Source of the DNA: JABDLO01 sp041749255
GTDB lineage: Bacteria > Bacteroidota > Bacteroidia > Chitinophagales > Saprospiraceae
Direction of reading: 5' to 3'
Assembly: GCA_041749255.1 (NCBI GenBank)
Contig: JBGTBR010000028.1
Coordinates: forward strand, 62,001 to 126,000
Length of the DNA stretch: 64,000 bases
The position numbers and the translations under genes were made by a program. Shown here one piece after another: positions 8,282-17,054 of the stretch. Position 1 is the first letter of the stretch. The number at the start of each line of letters is the position of its first letter. Under the pieces are notes generated by a model. The model saw nothing but the letters and a program-made list of their open reading frames with translations, did no database searches and was not told the origin of the DNA.

Positions 8282-10084
8282 ATGTCTGAAGTTATAGAAA
8301 AGAAGAAAGTATTAAAAGGATGTGAATTTATCATTGACACTGAAATGAATCATGATTTTTTTATTCCTGAGAAAAAAACAGAAGAGCAGGGGATGATAAA
8401 GGAAATGGTTGACACTTTTGTTAAGACTGAAATTTTTACACGAGTCGATCAAATTGAAGAACAGGAAGAGGGGTTGTCAGCTCATTTGATGGAAAAGTTA
8501 GGTGAACTAGGACTTTTGGGTGCTCACATGCCTGAAGAATATGGCGGCCTTGATCTTGATTTTAATACCAATTCTTTTATTAGTGAAGCCATAGGACCAT
8601 CAGGATCTTTTTCTGTGAGCTTTAATGCGCATACGGGGATCGGAATGTTACCAATATTATACTATGGTACTGAAAATCAGAAAAGCAAATACCTGCCTAT
8701 GCTGGTTAGTGGTGAATGGAAAGCGAGTTACTGTCTTACAGAACCCAGTAGTGGATCAGATGCATTGGCAGCAAAGAGCAGGGCAGATCTCTCTGATGAT
8801 GGCATGTATTATATTTTAAATGGACAAAAAATGTGGATATCCAATGCCGGATGGGCAGATATCTTTACTGTTTTTGCAAAAGTCGATGGCGATAAGTTTA
8901 CTGCTTTTATATTGGAAAAAGGCATGGAAGGATTTACCTTGGGTGCAGAAGAGAAAAAGTTGGGCATCAAAGGATCCTCCACCAGACAAGTTTTTATGGA
9001 GAATGTAAAAGTACCTGTAGGAAATGTTCTGGGAGAAATCGGAAGAGGACATCTCATTGCCTTTAATGTATTAAACATAGGTAGGTATAAGCTGGGTGCC
9101 AGTTGCCTGGGAGGAGCTAAAGCCATGACCGATATTTCCATAAAATATGCCAATGAAAGGGTTCAGTTTAATAAACCTATATCATCTTTCGGTGCTATTC
9201 AAACCAAGATTGCCGATCAGGTTATTCAATGTTACATGACAGAATCCGCCATTTATCGCTGTTCTGATATGATTAATGAAAAGGTAAACTCTCTACAAGA
9301 AGAAGGAAAAAATTTCGTTGCAAGTAAATTACAGGCCGCGGAAGAATATGCCCTGGAGTGTTCCATCATTAAAATTGTGGCTTCAGAATCATTAGATTTT
9401 ATTGTAGATGAGGCTATGCAGATACATGGTGGTATGGGATATTCAGAAGAGGGAACGGTAGCCAGAGCATACCGCGACAGTCGTATTAACAGGATATTTG
9501 AAGGCACCAATGAGATCAATAAAATGGTGATCATAAATACACTGTTTAAAAGAGCTATGGCAGGACAACTCGATATAGCCACTCCGGCTATGGCGGTTCA
9601 ATCAGAGTTGATAAACGGCCAAATGACCTCAGTTCTCAAAGATGGTCCATATCAATTGGAGTTCGACACAGTAGGCAGGTTTAAAAAATTGCTTAACTTG
9701 ATTTTAGGAGCGGTAGGTAATGAAGCCATAAGTGGAAAGATTAACCTAAAAGAAGAGCAGGAATTGTTAATGGCTATGGCTGACATGGTCATTGAAGTAT
9801 ATAACACAGAATCATTGTTGCTTAGAACAGATATGCTCAGAAATGTTGCGAGTGAATTGAATCAGGAGATTTACGAAGCCATTCTTCGAAATTATATCTA
9901 CGATGCAAGTCATAGAATGTTAAAGAGTGCATTTGACGCTGTTGGAATATTTGCAGACCCAACGATGCATGGAATGTTTGCCAAAGGCATTAAACTATTG
10001 ACTAAATATCCTATTCAAAATGTAAAAAAGTTGAAAAGGACTATCGCAGCTCCTTTTATTGAAGCCAACTCTTATATATTATAA
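8282..10084 (+). CDS. Acyl-CoA dehydrogenase (long/very-long-chain type)
   Basis: 600 residues. The first ~400 are a classical acyl-CoA dehydrogenase: N-terminal helical domain with PEEYGGLDLDF, the FAD/substrate region YCLTEPSSGSDA and WISNAGWADIF, and the C-terminal helical domain IHGGMGYSEEGTVARAYRDSR. Glu407 in IFEGTNEINK is the expected catalytic base. About 170 extra C-terminal residues match the longer VLCAD-type subfamily common in Bacteroidota. It catalyses the first, FAD-dependent step of fatty acid beta-oxidation. No thiolase or hydratase is adjacent, but tesB and a long-chain aldehyde dehydrogenase lie within 3 kb. Chain-length preference is inferred from length only. Confidence 0.92.
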   Translation: MSEVIEKKKVLKGCEFIIDTEMNHDFFIPEKKTEEQGMIKEMVDTFVKTEIFTRVDQIEEQEEGLSAHLMEKLGELGLLGAHMPEEYGGLDLDFNTNSFISEAIGPSGSFSVSFNAHTGIGMLPILYYGTENQKSKYLPMLVSGEWKASYCLTEPSSGSDALAAKSRADLSDDGMYYILNGQKMWISNAGWADIFTVFAKVDGDKFTAFILEKGMEGFTLGAEEKKLGIKGSSTRQVFMENVKVPVGNVLGEIGRGHLIAFNVLNIGRYKLGASCLGGAKAMTDISIKYANERVQFNKPISSFGAIQTKIADQVIQCYMTESAIYRCSDMINEKVNSLQEEGKNFVASKLQAAEEYALECSIIKIVASESLDFIVDEAMQIHGGMGYSEEGTVARAYRDSRINRIFEGTNEINKMVIINTLFKRAMAGQLDIATPAMAVQSELINGQMTSVLKDGPYQLEFDTVGRFKKLLNLILGAVGNEAISGKINLKEEQELLMAMADMVIEVYNTESLLLRTDMLRNVASELNQEIYEAILRNYIYDASHRMLKSAFDAVGIFADPTMHGMFAKGIKLLTKYPIQNVKKLKRTIAAPFIEANSYIL

Positions 10085-10249
10085 TTCAGGTTCTTCTATC
10101 GCATTTTTGGTTGCTTTGATTTACCCTGTCATTTCCTGACTGGTTGTATCAATTAGAATGGGCAATTCATAGTGTGAAAATAAATGTCAGCATATCCTGA
10201 ATAGTATTGCCGTAAGAAATTTTTATATTCGTACTTCAAACACAAGTAA

Positions 10250-10654
10250 ATGCGCAATACTACTTTAGCGGCGTTCATTCTGGCAGGCGGTACCATGTTA
10301 GCATGTGCTTCGTTTTTTTATTATTGGTTGGGCTTTAGCATGATAATAGAAATGTTAGAGAAAACACATGTTGTTCCTGAACTTTACAGAACTCTCAATC
10401 TGGTATGGATTCTCACTACAATAGCACTGTTTCTTTGTGGTGTCTGGGGTATGTTTATCGGCATCACGATTCGAAAAAACCTGAGATACATGAGAAAACA
10501 AGCTTTGATTCTTGGGGGAGGGATGATCAGTTTTGGGATTTATGGATTTTTAACTCCATTTCCCAATTGGAAGTTATTCATTTTCCTTGCTATTGGTTTG
10601 ATCATTTTTATACCCGCTTTGTTTCTGGCTAAAAGCAAGGGTCCTTATTTCTAA
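10250..10654 (+). CDS. Small integral membrane protein, unknown function
   Basis: 134 residues, mostly hydrophobic, with four predicted membrane segments (about 5-30, 47-72, 84-101 and 107-127) separated by short charged loops (RKNLRYMRKQ). The N-terminus also resembles a signal anchor. I do not recognise the family. It starts with an ATG, has no clear promoter and converges with tesB. Confidence 0.65.
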   Translation: MRNTTLAAFILAGGTMLACASFFYYWLGFSMIIEMLEKTHVVPELYRTLNLVWILTTIALFLCGVWGMFIGITIRKNLRYMRKQALILGGGMISFGIYGFLTPFPNWKLFIFLAIGLIIFIPALFLAKSKGPYF

Positions 10655-10723
10655 ATCGAATTCTGTAAAATGGTAACTGAACTTAATTCAATGAAATGAA
10701 TTAAAGTCATAAATGATGTCAAA

Positions 10724-11581
10724 TTATACTTGCCTGATGAGTCCTTCCTGAGAAACCGAAACGAGTAAATTCCCACTGGATGAGAATATCTTGCCCTGGC
10801 AATAGCCTCTTGCCGCAGACATATTGGGACTTTCGACAGAATAAAGAAGCCAGTCATTCATGTCAATAGGACGGTGAAACCACATAGCGTGATCCAGGCT
10901 GGCAATTCGCATAGGTGTGGTAAAGAGCGACATTCCATGAGGCATTAAAGCGGTGATGAGGAGATTAAAATCAGAAGCATACGTGAGTAAGGCTGTATGT
11001 AATTTTTCGTCCTGCTCTAAATTTCCATTCACTTTAAACCAGGTATGATTTCGGGCTGGCCTTATGCCTGGATTAAATGGATTATAATGCTCAACAGGAT
11101 GAAAAATAATCGGGCTTGCGGGAGAAAAAATACCTCTGGGTTTAATGTTGAATTTCTCAGCAAAATCAGCAAAAATGTCCGAGAAAGAAGCTAGTTTATC
11201 GGGCCTGGTTACATTGGGCATAAGAGATTGGTGATCCACACTCTCCTCCCTGATATGAAAGGAAACTGCAGATAGGAATATCATTTTATTATTTTGTTTA
11301 GCTACGACCCTTCTCACATCAAAACTTCTTCCGGTTTTTATTTCCTCCACTTCATATTCTATATCGAGCAGGTTATTTCCCGGGTGCAAAAAATAGGAAT
11401 GGAGAGAGTTAATGTATTTGTCATCCGACACTGTACGTGAAGCAGCTACTACTGCTTGCGCCAAAACGTGTCCGCCATAAATTTGCGGAGATCCTATGTC
11501 CAGATTTTTTCCTTCAAAAAGATTTCCTCCTTTGTTTTTGAGATTGAGCGATTCCAGTAATTGAGGTAGCATATTCATCAT
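10724..11581 (-). CDS. tesB: Acyl-CoA thioesterase II
   Basis: 285 residues, nearly the same length as E. coli TesB (286). It has the double hot-dog fold signatures GGHVLAQAVVAAS, LHSYFLHPG, SLDHAMWFHRP and QEGLIR. Asp204 (in ASDFN) and Gln278 match the E. coli catalytic Asp204 and Gln278; position 228 is Ser instead of Thr. It hydrolyses medium- to long-chain acyl-CoA in the cytoplasm. Its ATG overlaps the stop of the aldehyde dehydrogenase gene (TAATG), which points to translational coupling and a joint role in fatty aldehyde or acyl-CoA turnover. Confidence 0.93.
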   Translation of the reverse strand: MMNMLPQLLESLNLKNKGGNLFEGKNLDIGSPQIYGGHVLAQAVVAASRTVSDDKYINSLHSYFLHPGNNLLDIEYEVEEIKTGRSFDVRRVVAKQNNKMIFLSAVSFHIREESVDHQSLMPNVTRPDKLASFSDIFADFAEKFNIKPRGIFSPASPIIFHPVEHYNPFNPGIRPARNHTWFKVNGNLEQDEKLHTALLTYASDFNLLITALMPHGMSLFTTPMRIASLDHAMWFHRPIDMNDWLLYSVESPNMSAARGYCQGKIFSSSGNLLVSVSQEGLIRQV

Positions 11582-13011
11582 TACGAAAAGTATTTAGCCA
11601 GCCAATTCAATATTCTCATGGTATGTTTTCCGTATGGAGGCAGAAGATTTTTGGTGAGTCCTAATTTCTGATCCATCATTCCCCTCTGATTTAAAAATTC
11701 TAATAGTCCGTCAAAACCATTGGAGTTTCCTATACCACTGGTATTGATACCTCCGAATGGAATGCTCTCATTGGCAAAATGAACAAGTGTATCATTGACA
11801 ATGCCTCCTCCTGCAGTTGTATTCTTGAGGAAATAATTCACATTATGTTTGCTATCAGAAAAAATATATAATGACAGAGGCTTAGCCATCGAATTTAACT
11901 TGGCCACAGCCTCCTCGTTATTATTGAAGGATATAACGGGTAAAAGGGGACAAAAGATCTCTTCTTTCATCATGAGCATTTCATCGCTTAATCCATCGAG
12001 TAGGGTAGGAGATATATACCTCGTGTTATCATCTGTTTTACCTCCGTATAATACTCTGGCTCCTTTAGATACTGCATCCTGCAGCAGATCTACCGATCTT
12101 TTAAAATGCCGGTCTGAAATAATTCTTCCAAGATCAGGACTTTCCTGGATATCTTTTCCAGAAGAAGAATAATGGTTGTCTATAACGTGGATCATTTCTT
12201 TTACCAGTTGATCTTTTTTACTGGAATGCACAAGGATAAAATCAACAGCAATACAAGTTTGCCCAGCATTATATAATTTACCCCATACAATACGGGGTGC
12301 CATTTTTGACACATTAACAGTTTCATCTACTATGCATGGACTCTTTCCTCCCAACTCCAACGTAACTGAACTCAAATTTTTTGATGCAGCTTCCATTACG
12401 ATCTTCCCAACAGAAGGACTTCCTGTAAAATATATATGATTAAAAGGGAAACTCATCAGTACTGTTGTTTCTTTTACCTCCCCTTCAATAACAGCCACCT
12501 CTTCTTCATTAAACAAAAAGTGAATCATTTTTTTCAAAATTTTGGAGGAGGCAGGTGCGTATTCTGAGGGTTTGATAATAGCAGTGTTGCCTGCGGCTAT
12601 AGCAAATAATAGAGGTTTGATTGCCAATTGTATAGGGTAATTCCATGGAGAAATGATAAGACATGTTCCTTTTGACTCATACCAAATATAAGATGTAGCT
12701 CCAAACAGGGCCAAAGGAGTGGACTTTTTTTGGGGTTTTAACCATCGATTAAGGTTGCGTTTAAGGTTTTTAATGATTCCTATCAATGCGACGACTTCTG
12801 CACCAAATGCTTCTGCTTCAGGCCTTTTCATATCTTTATGTATTGCCTGAATAATTTCTGATTGGTTCTCCTTGTCAAGGAGATAATCCAGGATCATCTG
12901 AAGTTTTTGCTTTCTTTCCTTTGCACTGGTATGTCTCACTTTTCGGGCATACAATTGTTGTTTTTCAAAGATGCTCTTCATTTCTTCCGGGCTCAAATAG
13001 GTTTTATTCAT
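11581..13011 (-). CDS. Aldehyde dehydrogenase (ALDH3/fatty aldehyde type)
   Basis: 476 residues, close to the size of ALDH3 enzymes, which lack the N-terminal oligomerisation extension of ALDH1/2. The signatures SPWNYPIQLAIKPL, FTGSPSVGKIVM, LELGGKSP (general base Glu) and NAGQTCIAVDF (nucleophilic Cys) are intact. The C-terminus ends in hydrophobic/basic NWLAKYFS, which might help membrane association. Expected reaction: NAD(P)-dependent oxidation of long-chain aldehydes to acids. It is followed with a one-base overlap by tesB and preceded by a small membrane-protein gene 12 bases away, giving a three-gene operon. Confidence 0.92.
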   Translation of the reverse strand: MNKTYLSPEEMKSIFEKQQLYARKVRHTSAKERKQKLQMILDYLLDKENQSEIIQAIHKDMKRPEAEAFGAEVVALIGIIKNLKRNLNRWLKPQKKSTPLALFGATSYIWYESKGTCLIISPWNYPIQLAIKPLLFAIAAGNTAIIKPSEYAPASSKILKKMIHFLFNEEEVAVIEGEVKETTVLMSFPFNHIYFTGSPSVGKIVMEAASKNLSSVTLELGGKSPCIVDETVNVSKMAPRIVWGKLYNAGQTCIAVDFILVHSSKKDQLVKEMIHVIDNHYSSSGKDIQESPDLGRIISDRHFKRSVDLLQDAVSKGARVLYGGKTDDNTRYISPTLLDGLSDEMLMMKEEIFCPLLPVISFNNNEEAVAKLNSMAKPLSLYIFSDSKHNVNYFLKNTTAGGGIVNDTLVHFANESIPFGGINTSGIGNSNGFDGLLEFLNQRGMMDQKLGLTKNLLPPYGKHTMRILNWLAKYFS

Positions 13012-13023
13012 TTTTAGTATTTG

Positions 13024-13401
13024 CTAGGTTTTTTTTAAATATATCATTATAAATATAAGCGCCAATGTTAAATGAAGAGTAAAAATTCCGGGATGTACTC
13101 CCATTGAACCTGCATACAAGCCATAATAGTGCAAGCCCACAGCTAAATGAAATCCAACTATTGTCAATGCTGTAAAGCGAATCAATTTTGCAGATTCTCC
13201 ATAAGTATAAATGAGATAACTAAATAGGCCAATGGTTATTGCAGCAATGCCATATAGCCTGCCTAAATTAAGTGAAGTAGTTGAAGGTGCTTCAGCAGAA
13301 TCCAGCATGAGGAGAGACGGTGATAAAACTACGACTACTCCTGCTCCGGTTTCTATAATGGCATTGGCAAGGAGGATACCTTTGAGCGATCGAAAAATCA
13401 T
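13024..13401 (-). CDS. Small four-helix membrane protein, unknown function
   Basis: 125 residues with four hydrophobic segments (about 7-30, 47-65, 73-90 and 101-121). Small residues, Gly and an LHYYGLYAG motif in the loops recall small uncharacterised integral membrane families of Bacteroidota. It is the first gene of the operon with the aldehyde dehydrogenase and tesB. I cannot assign a family with certainty. Confidence 0.7.
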   Translation of the reverse strand: MIFRSLKGILLANAIIETGAGVVVVLSPSLLMLDSAEAPSTTSLNLGRLYGIAAITIGLFSYLIYTYGESAKLIRFTALTIVGFHLAVGLHYYGLYAGSMGVHPGIFTLHLTLALIFIMIYLKKT

Positions 13402-13981
13402 ATAAACAATTTGAATTATTAAAATAGTTTTAAGCTCATAACAAAAGTAATATTTAATTACTGACCTTCCCTTACTTTCAAATAAGAGGGGTATTCAATT
13501 AGCTGGATTTATATAACCAAATGCTTCTCAACTGATGGTTTCCATTAAAAAACTCACTGCAAAGTTATTGGCATATTCCGGGTAAAGAAATTATACTTGT
13601 AGATTCAAATTAGCGCGCAAAAAGCAAGATTCTGTAAATTGTAAAAATGGAATTGAACTTTCTCAAATTACACAGTATAAAAAAATTAACTCAAAGTAAA
13701 GAATTTATCTACAATGTAATAGTTTTGTATAAAAGGAAATCTCAGCAGGATTTAAGCTGACGTTAATTATGTGACATGCATACTAATATTAACATATGAA
13801 GTAAAATTTATGAATAAAATACTTAATATGGTATGTTTAGCCATTTATTCTATCTTTCAGAAGAAAATTTTGATTTTGAGGGAGGATTTAGCACAAATGA
13901 ACGTTTCAGTATATGATAATAAGATCCCTTCTTTAGTAGATGGGAGTTTTACATAAAATGAATTGTACTAGTTTATAATAA
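13402..13981. other. Long AT-rich divergent intergenic region
   Basis: 580 bases between the membrane-protein operon and the tetR-type gene. It probably holds both promoters, and the TetR protein may bind here. A 61-codon open frame at 13771-13956 has no recognisable features and is not called. No hairpin with a T-run and no tRNA was found. Confidence 0.4.
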
Positions 13982-14668
13982 ATGAAAGATACTAAAAAGT
14001 TGATAAAGGGGGGATTGATTATAGAATCTGCAGAAAAAGTGTTTGCTGCTGTAGGGTTTAAAAATGCCAAAATGGAAGATATAGCTGCAGAAGCCGGGAT
14101 AACCAAGGTTACACTATATTCCTATTTTCAAAGTAAAGAAAATTTGTATTTAGCTCTGACATACAGGGCTTTACAGGCCTTGGTTGAGAGATACTATCAT
14201 ATAGTGGATGAATATAAAGCAAAATCGGGACTGGAAGGTACCATTGCTCTTCTCGAAGCCTTTATGGATTTTTGTGAGGATAATTATTTGTATTCAGAAG
14301 CACTATTAGACTATTTTGCAATGGTTAGGTCAACCTCTGGGGGTATAGATGAATCTAAACTGACGGAAGCCACAAAAGACAGTATTTATTACATGAAACT
14401 TCAGGATTTACAAAATCTTCCTTTTAAGTTAACAGTCAAGGAAATTGAGAGGGGCAAGAGGGATGGCAGCATACTCACTGCCATTGATCCTATGTTCCAT
14501 ACGCTTCATGGATGGACTATGGTTATAGGTTATGTTAAAGTGATTGCAGCCTCTGGTGCCAGTACTACGCCTTTATTTAATGTAAGCTTAAAAGATTTAA
14601 AAAAATTTAATTTAAAGTTGGCCCAAAAATTATTGAGCAGTGGTGTTATGCAAAGCGCTATGCACTGA
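13982..14668 (+). CDS. TetR/AcrR-family transcriptional regulator
   Basis: 228 residues. The N-terminal ~60 residues form the TetR helix-turn-helix (IIESAEKVFAAVGF, MEDIAAEAGITKVTLYSYFQSKENLYLAL). The C-terminal ligand domain is not recognisable to a ligand class. It is divergent from the membrane protein/aldehyde dehydrogenase/tesB operon across 580 bases, so it may repress that operon in response to an acyl or aldehyde effector (inference only). It ends 20 bases from the convergent beta-barrel protein gene. Confidence 0.9.
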   Translation: MKDTKKLIKGGLIIESAEKVFAAVGFKNAKMEDIAAEAGITKVTLYSYFQSKENLYLALTYRALQALVERYYHIVDEYKAKSGLEGTIALLEAFMDFCEDNYLYSEALLDYFAMVRSTSGGIDESKLTEATKDSIYYMKLQDLQNLPFKLTVKEIERGKRDGSILTAIDPMFHTLHGWTMVIGYVKVIAASGASTTPLFNVSLKDLKKFNLKLAQKLLSSGVMQSAMH

Positions 14669-14688
14669 TGTTGAAATAGAATTTTGGT

Positions 14689-16122
14689 TTACATTTTTAT
14701 TCTCATCCCCATAATAAAACCTAAGGAATGCACCTTGTCGGAATTTGGACCAATACCTGCAAGACCTATATGTTGTCTGAGGGTAGGAGAGAAATATAGA
14801 TAGGATTGTGTGCTTAACTTTCTTTCAACTCCAAATCCCAGATCCAGCGTCATGAAAAGATTTTCCAGTACATCACCACCTTCAAAAACGCCATTACTGA
14901 AATCCTTATGAGCCAATACAGAGGAGGAGGATCTCAAAGTCGCAAAGAATCTTTCCGGATCTTCAATAATTTGACCATTTTTCTTTACTTCATAGTCGGC
15001 AAGGGCAACGAGATTAAAACTAATTCCAGCGCTGGTGTAGAAATTCCATTTTTTATGGGCATCCGCAAAATAGTATTGCAATCCCAATGGGATGGAAATC
15101 ATGTCAAATCGTATATTTCTGAGTGATGTTTGGTCGTAAGAAGTAAAAAAACTTCCGGTTGTTTCATCAATGATTTTGGGTTGATAGGACTTTCTGGCAT
15201 AAATAATACCAGTGCTCATAGCCAAATGGTTCTTTCTGTAACCATAACCTATACCCATTTCTACTCCCAAAGCTTCGGTACTGTAAGCATCTATTTTATT
15301 GATATAGTCAATAGGTGAGTTTACAATATTAACGGTAGGAGAAATGTGAAATGCAAGAAATGAAAATTCACCCGGATTGGTTACAGGTGTAATGGTCAGT
15401 AATAACTCATTGCCAGTATTTTGTAACAACTGAATATCAGTTGGTAATGTATTTATGTTGACCATTTCTTTACCCGGCTCGTCTGACTTAAAAAGATAAC
15501 TCAACTCCGTAGACTGAATTGGTTCAACATCCAGGATTGGGCTATGGGTAATCACTACCTTACTGTTTAGTGTTTGGATGGGAAGCACGGATGTACTTAT
15601 ATTGAGCACATGGCCTATTTCTCTTCTTGAGGGAGTTCTAGTTTCTCTCAGTAGATTAATAGAGGTTGCTGGTGCGTTTTGATGTGGTTTGATGTCAGTT
15701 ATTTGTGCTATTTCAATTGGCGAACTTTCATCATTAATACCATTCAAATCCATATCTATCTCATTCTGAGCTATATGATATGATGAAGGATCAGTAGTGG
15801 TTCCCTGGTATACGTTAAAGAAAGTGAATATTATAAGGAAAATGGTAGCGGCTTCGACAATTTTAGAAAAATAAATACTGGTTAAGAATAATTCCTGGCG
15901 CTCCAGCCTGTCTTTTAAAATATGCCAATGGGACTCATCATAATTGACATGAAAGTCTTTGGTTTTTTGAGCAATTCTTTCGTCGAATTGATCATCACTG
16001 GCTTGGTCTTGCTCCACATTTTCCAGGATTTTCTCAAACTGATCCCAATCATTTGGAGGGGAGATGGACTCCAGCTTTTCCAGTTTAGATTTTATGATAT
16101 GATCGAAGTTCTTATTTTCCAT
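14689..16122 (-). CDS. Membrane-anchored outer-membrane beta-barrel-like protein, partner of the ECF sigma factor
   Basis: 477 residues. Residues 1 to ~80 are acidic, helical and cytoplasmic-like (WDQFEKILENVEQDQ, SHWHILKDRLERQE). One strong membrane helix follows at about 84-105 (FSKIVEAATIFLIIFTFFNVY). A low-complexity periplasmic linker covers ~110-250. From ~250 the sequence looks like a PorT-type beta-barrel (MGIGYGYRKNHLAMSTGIIYARKSY, SIPLGLQYYFADAHKKWNFYTSAGISFN). Its start overlaps the end of the sigma gene by 11 bases. The N-terminal domain is in the right place to be an anti-sigma domain, but it lacks a recognisable zinc or ASD motif. This layout recurs in Saprospiria-like genomes as far as I know; its function is not established. 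Confidence 0.8.
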   Translation of the reverse strand: MENKNFDHIIKSKLEKLESISPPNDWDQFEKILENVEQDQASDDQFDERIAQKTKDFHVNYDESHWHILKDRLERQELFLTSIYFSKIVEAATIFLIIFTFFNVYQGTTTDPSSYHIAQNEIDMDLNGINDESSPIEIAQITDIKPHQNAPATSINLLRETRTPSRREIGHVLNISTSVLPIQTLNSKVVITHSPILDVEPIQSTELSYLFKSDEPGKEMVNINTLPTDIQLLQNTGNELLLTITPVTNPGEFSFLAFHISPTVNIVNSPIDYINKIDAYSTEALGVEMGIGYGYRKNHLAMSTGIIYARKSYQPKIIDETTGSFFTSYDQTSLRNIRFDMISIPLGLQYYFADAHKKWNFYTSAGISFNLVALADYEVKKNGQIIEDPERFFATLRSSSSVLAHKDFSNGVFEGGDVLENLFMTLDLGFGVERKLSTQSYLYFSPTLRQHIGLAGIGPNSDKVHSLGFIMGMRIKM

Positions 16123-16666
16123 GCCTTGCCTGCAATATGATCTTTAATTTAGTTCTGGCTTTAACCAGATTCGACCTGGAAGTACTCTCTGTGATGTTCA
16201 GGATTTCCGCCACTTCTTTGTGAGAATATCCTTCTATCACGTATAGATTAAATACAGATCGGTATGCAGGTGTAAGGTGTTGGAGGGATTCCATAATCTC
16301 GCGGGCACTTAACTCACTGATGACATCCGGATCAAATGATTTTACCGTATGTGCCGAATTGATGTCTTCAGTTCTCCTTTTTGAAGTTTTCCTATATTGA
16401 TCAATAGCAGTATTTATCATGATCCTTTTGATCCATGATAATAATGATGTGCCTGGTTTGTATTTACCGATGTGATTAAAAACCTTGATAAATCCTTCAT
16501 GCAGGATATCCAAAGCTTCATGTTCATCACTGGCATAACGCAAACATACAGCCATCATCATACTGTAGTGGTCTTCATACAGTTTCTTTTGTGCCCATCG
16601 TTCTTTATTGACACAGGCCTGTATAAAGTCCCGTTCTTCATACGAGAGATCTAAAATAAAATCCAT
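16112..16666 (-). CDS. ECF-family RNA polymerase sigma factor
   Basis: 184 residues. Sigma region 2 is at ~20-90 (AVCLRYASDEHEALDILHEGFIKVF, SLLSWIKRIMINTAIDQYRK) and region 4 at ~120-178 (LTPAYRSVFNLYVIEGYSHKEVAEILNITESTSRSNLVKART). It directs core polymerase to a small regulon, probably including its own operon. The downstream gene overlaps by 11 bases and likely encodes its membrane-bound regulator. Confidence 0.95.
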   Translation of the reverse strand: MDFILDLSYEERDFIQACVNKERWAQKKLYEDHYSMMMAVCLRYASDEHEALDILHEGFIKVFNHIGKYKPGTSLLSWIKRIMINTAIDQYRKTSKRRTEDINSAHTVKSFDPDVISELSAREIMESLQHLTPAYRSVFNLYVIEGYSHKEVAEILNITESTSRSNLVKARTKLKIILQARHGK

Positions 16667-16849
16667 ACGATAAAGTTATGGCATTTTCCTCACATAACCA
16701 TAATCTGCATAATAAAAAAACGCATAAATATAAAATTACGTTGCTTCCATGTTATTTATAAAGTAAATATATCATGACTATACAGCTAACTCAATAAGAT
16801 TAACCTCCAAGGTGTTGAGGTCAGGCTCCCTGCTATGGGGCTTTGGGCT

Positions 16850-16888
16850 CAAAACAACTCATTTATACCAGATGTTGAATAGTTACAA
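16850..16888. repeat. Dispersed ~39-bp repeat, copy 2
   Basis: This matches 647-685 with two substitutions, in the same orientation, again after a G-rich stretch (GGGGCTTTGGG). It is intergenic. Confidence 0.75.
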
Positions 16889-16984
16889 AATATCTTAAAC
16901 GATGATTATTTTTTTCGTAAGACCTTTTTTACCCCATGATAGCAGCGAAATAATAAAATAGGATATTATTATTTATTTTTGTAA

Positions 16985-16992
16985 TATATTTG
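16985..16992 (+). promoter_or_regulatory. Putative -7 element of parC
   Basis: TATATTTG agrees with TAnnTTTG; transcription would begin near 16999. No TTG lies at the usual distance upstream. Confidence 0.4.
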
Positions 16993-17054
16993 TTCTGAAA
17001 GACTACAAAGGAATATTTTAAATAAACGTAAAAGTTGAGCATAAGCCAAAATTG

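Larger units (their letters stand above)
16667..17054. other. Divergent intergenic region between sigma factor and parC
   Basis: No gene is seen. It contains the second copy of the dispersed repeat (16850-16888) and, on the plus strand, TATATTTG at 16985-16992, a perfect -7 match about 62 bases before the parC ATG without a clear -33 box. Confidence 0.5.

Noticed and set aside
10681..10707. Hairpin between the membrane protein gene and tesB as terminator
   Set aside because: The stem is AT-only with a bulge and no T-run follows on either strand.
13771..13956. 61-codon open frame before the tetR-type gene
   Set aside because: No family, no clear start context, and AT-rich composition like the surrounding non-coding DNA; a real small protein cannot be excluded but is not supported.
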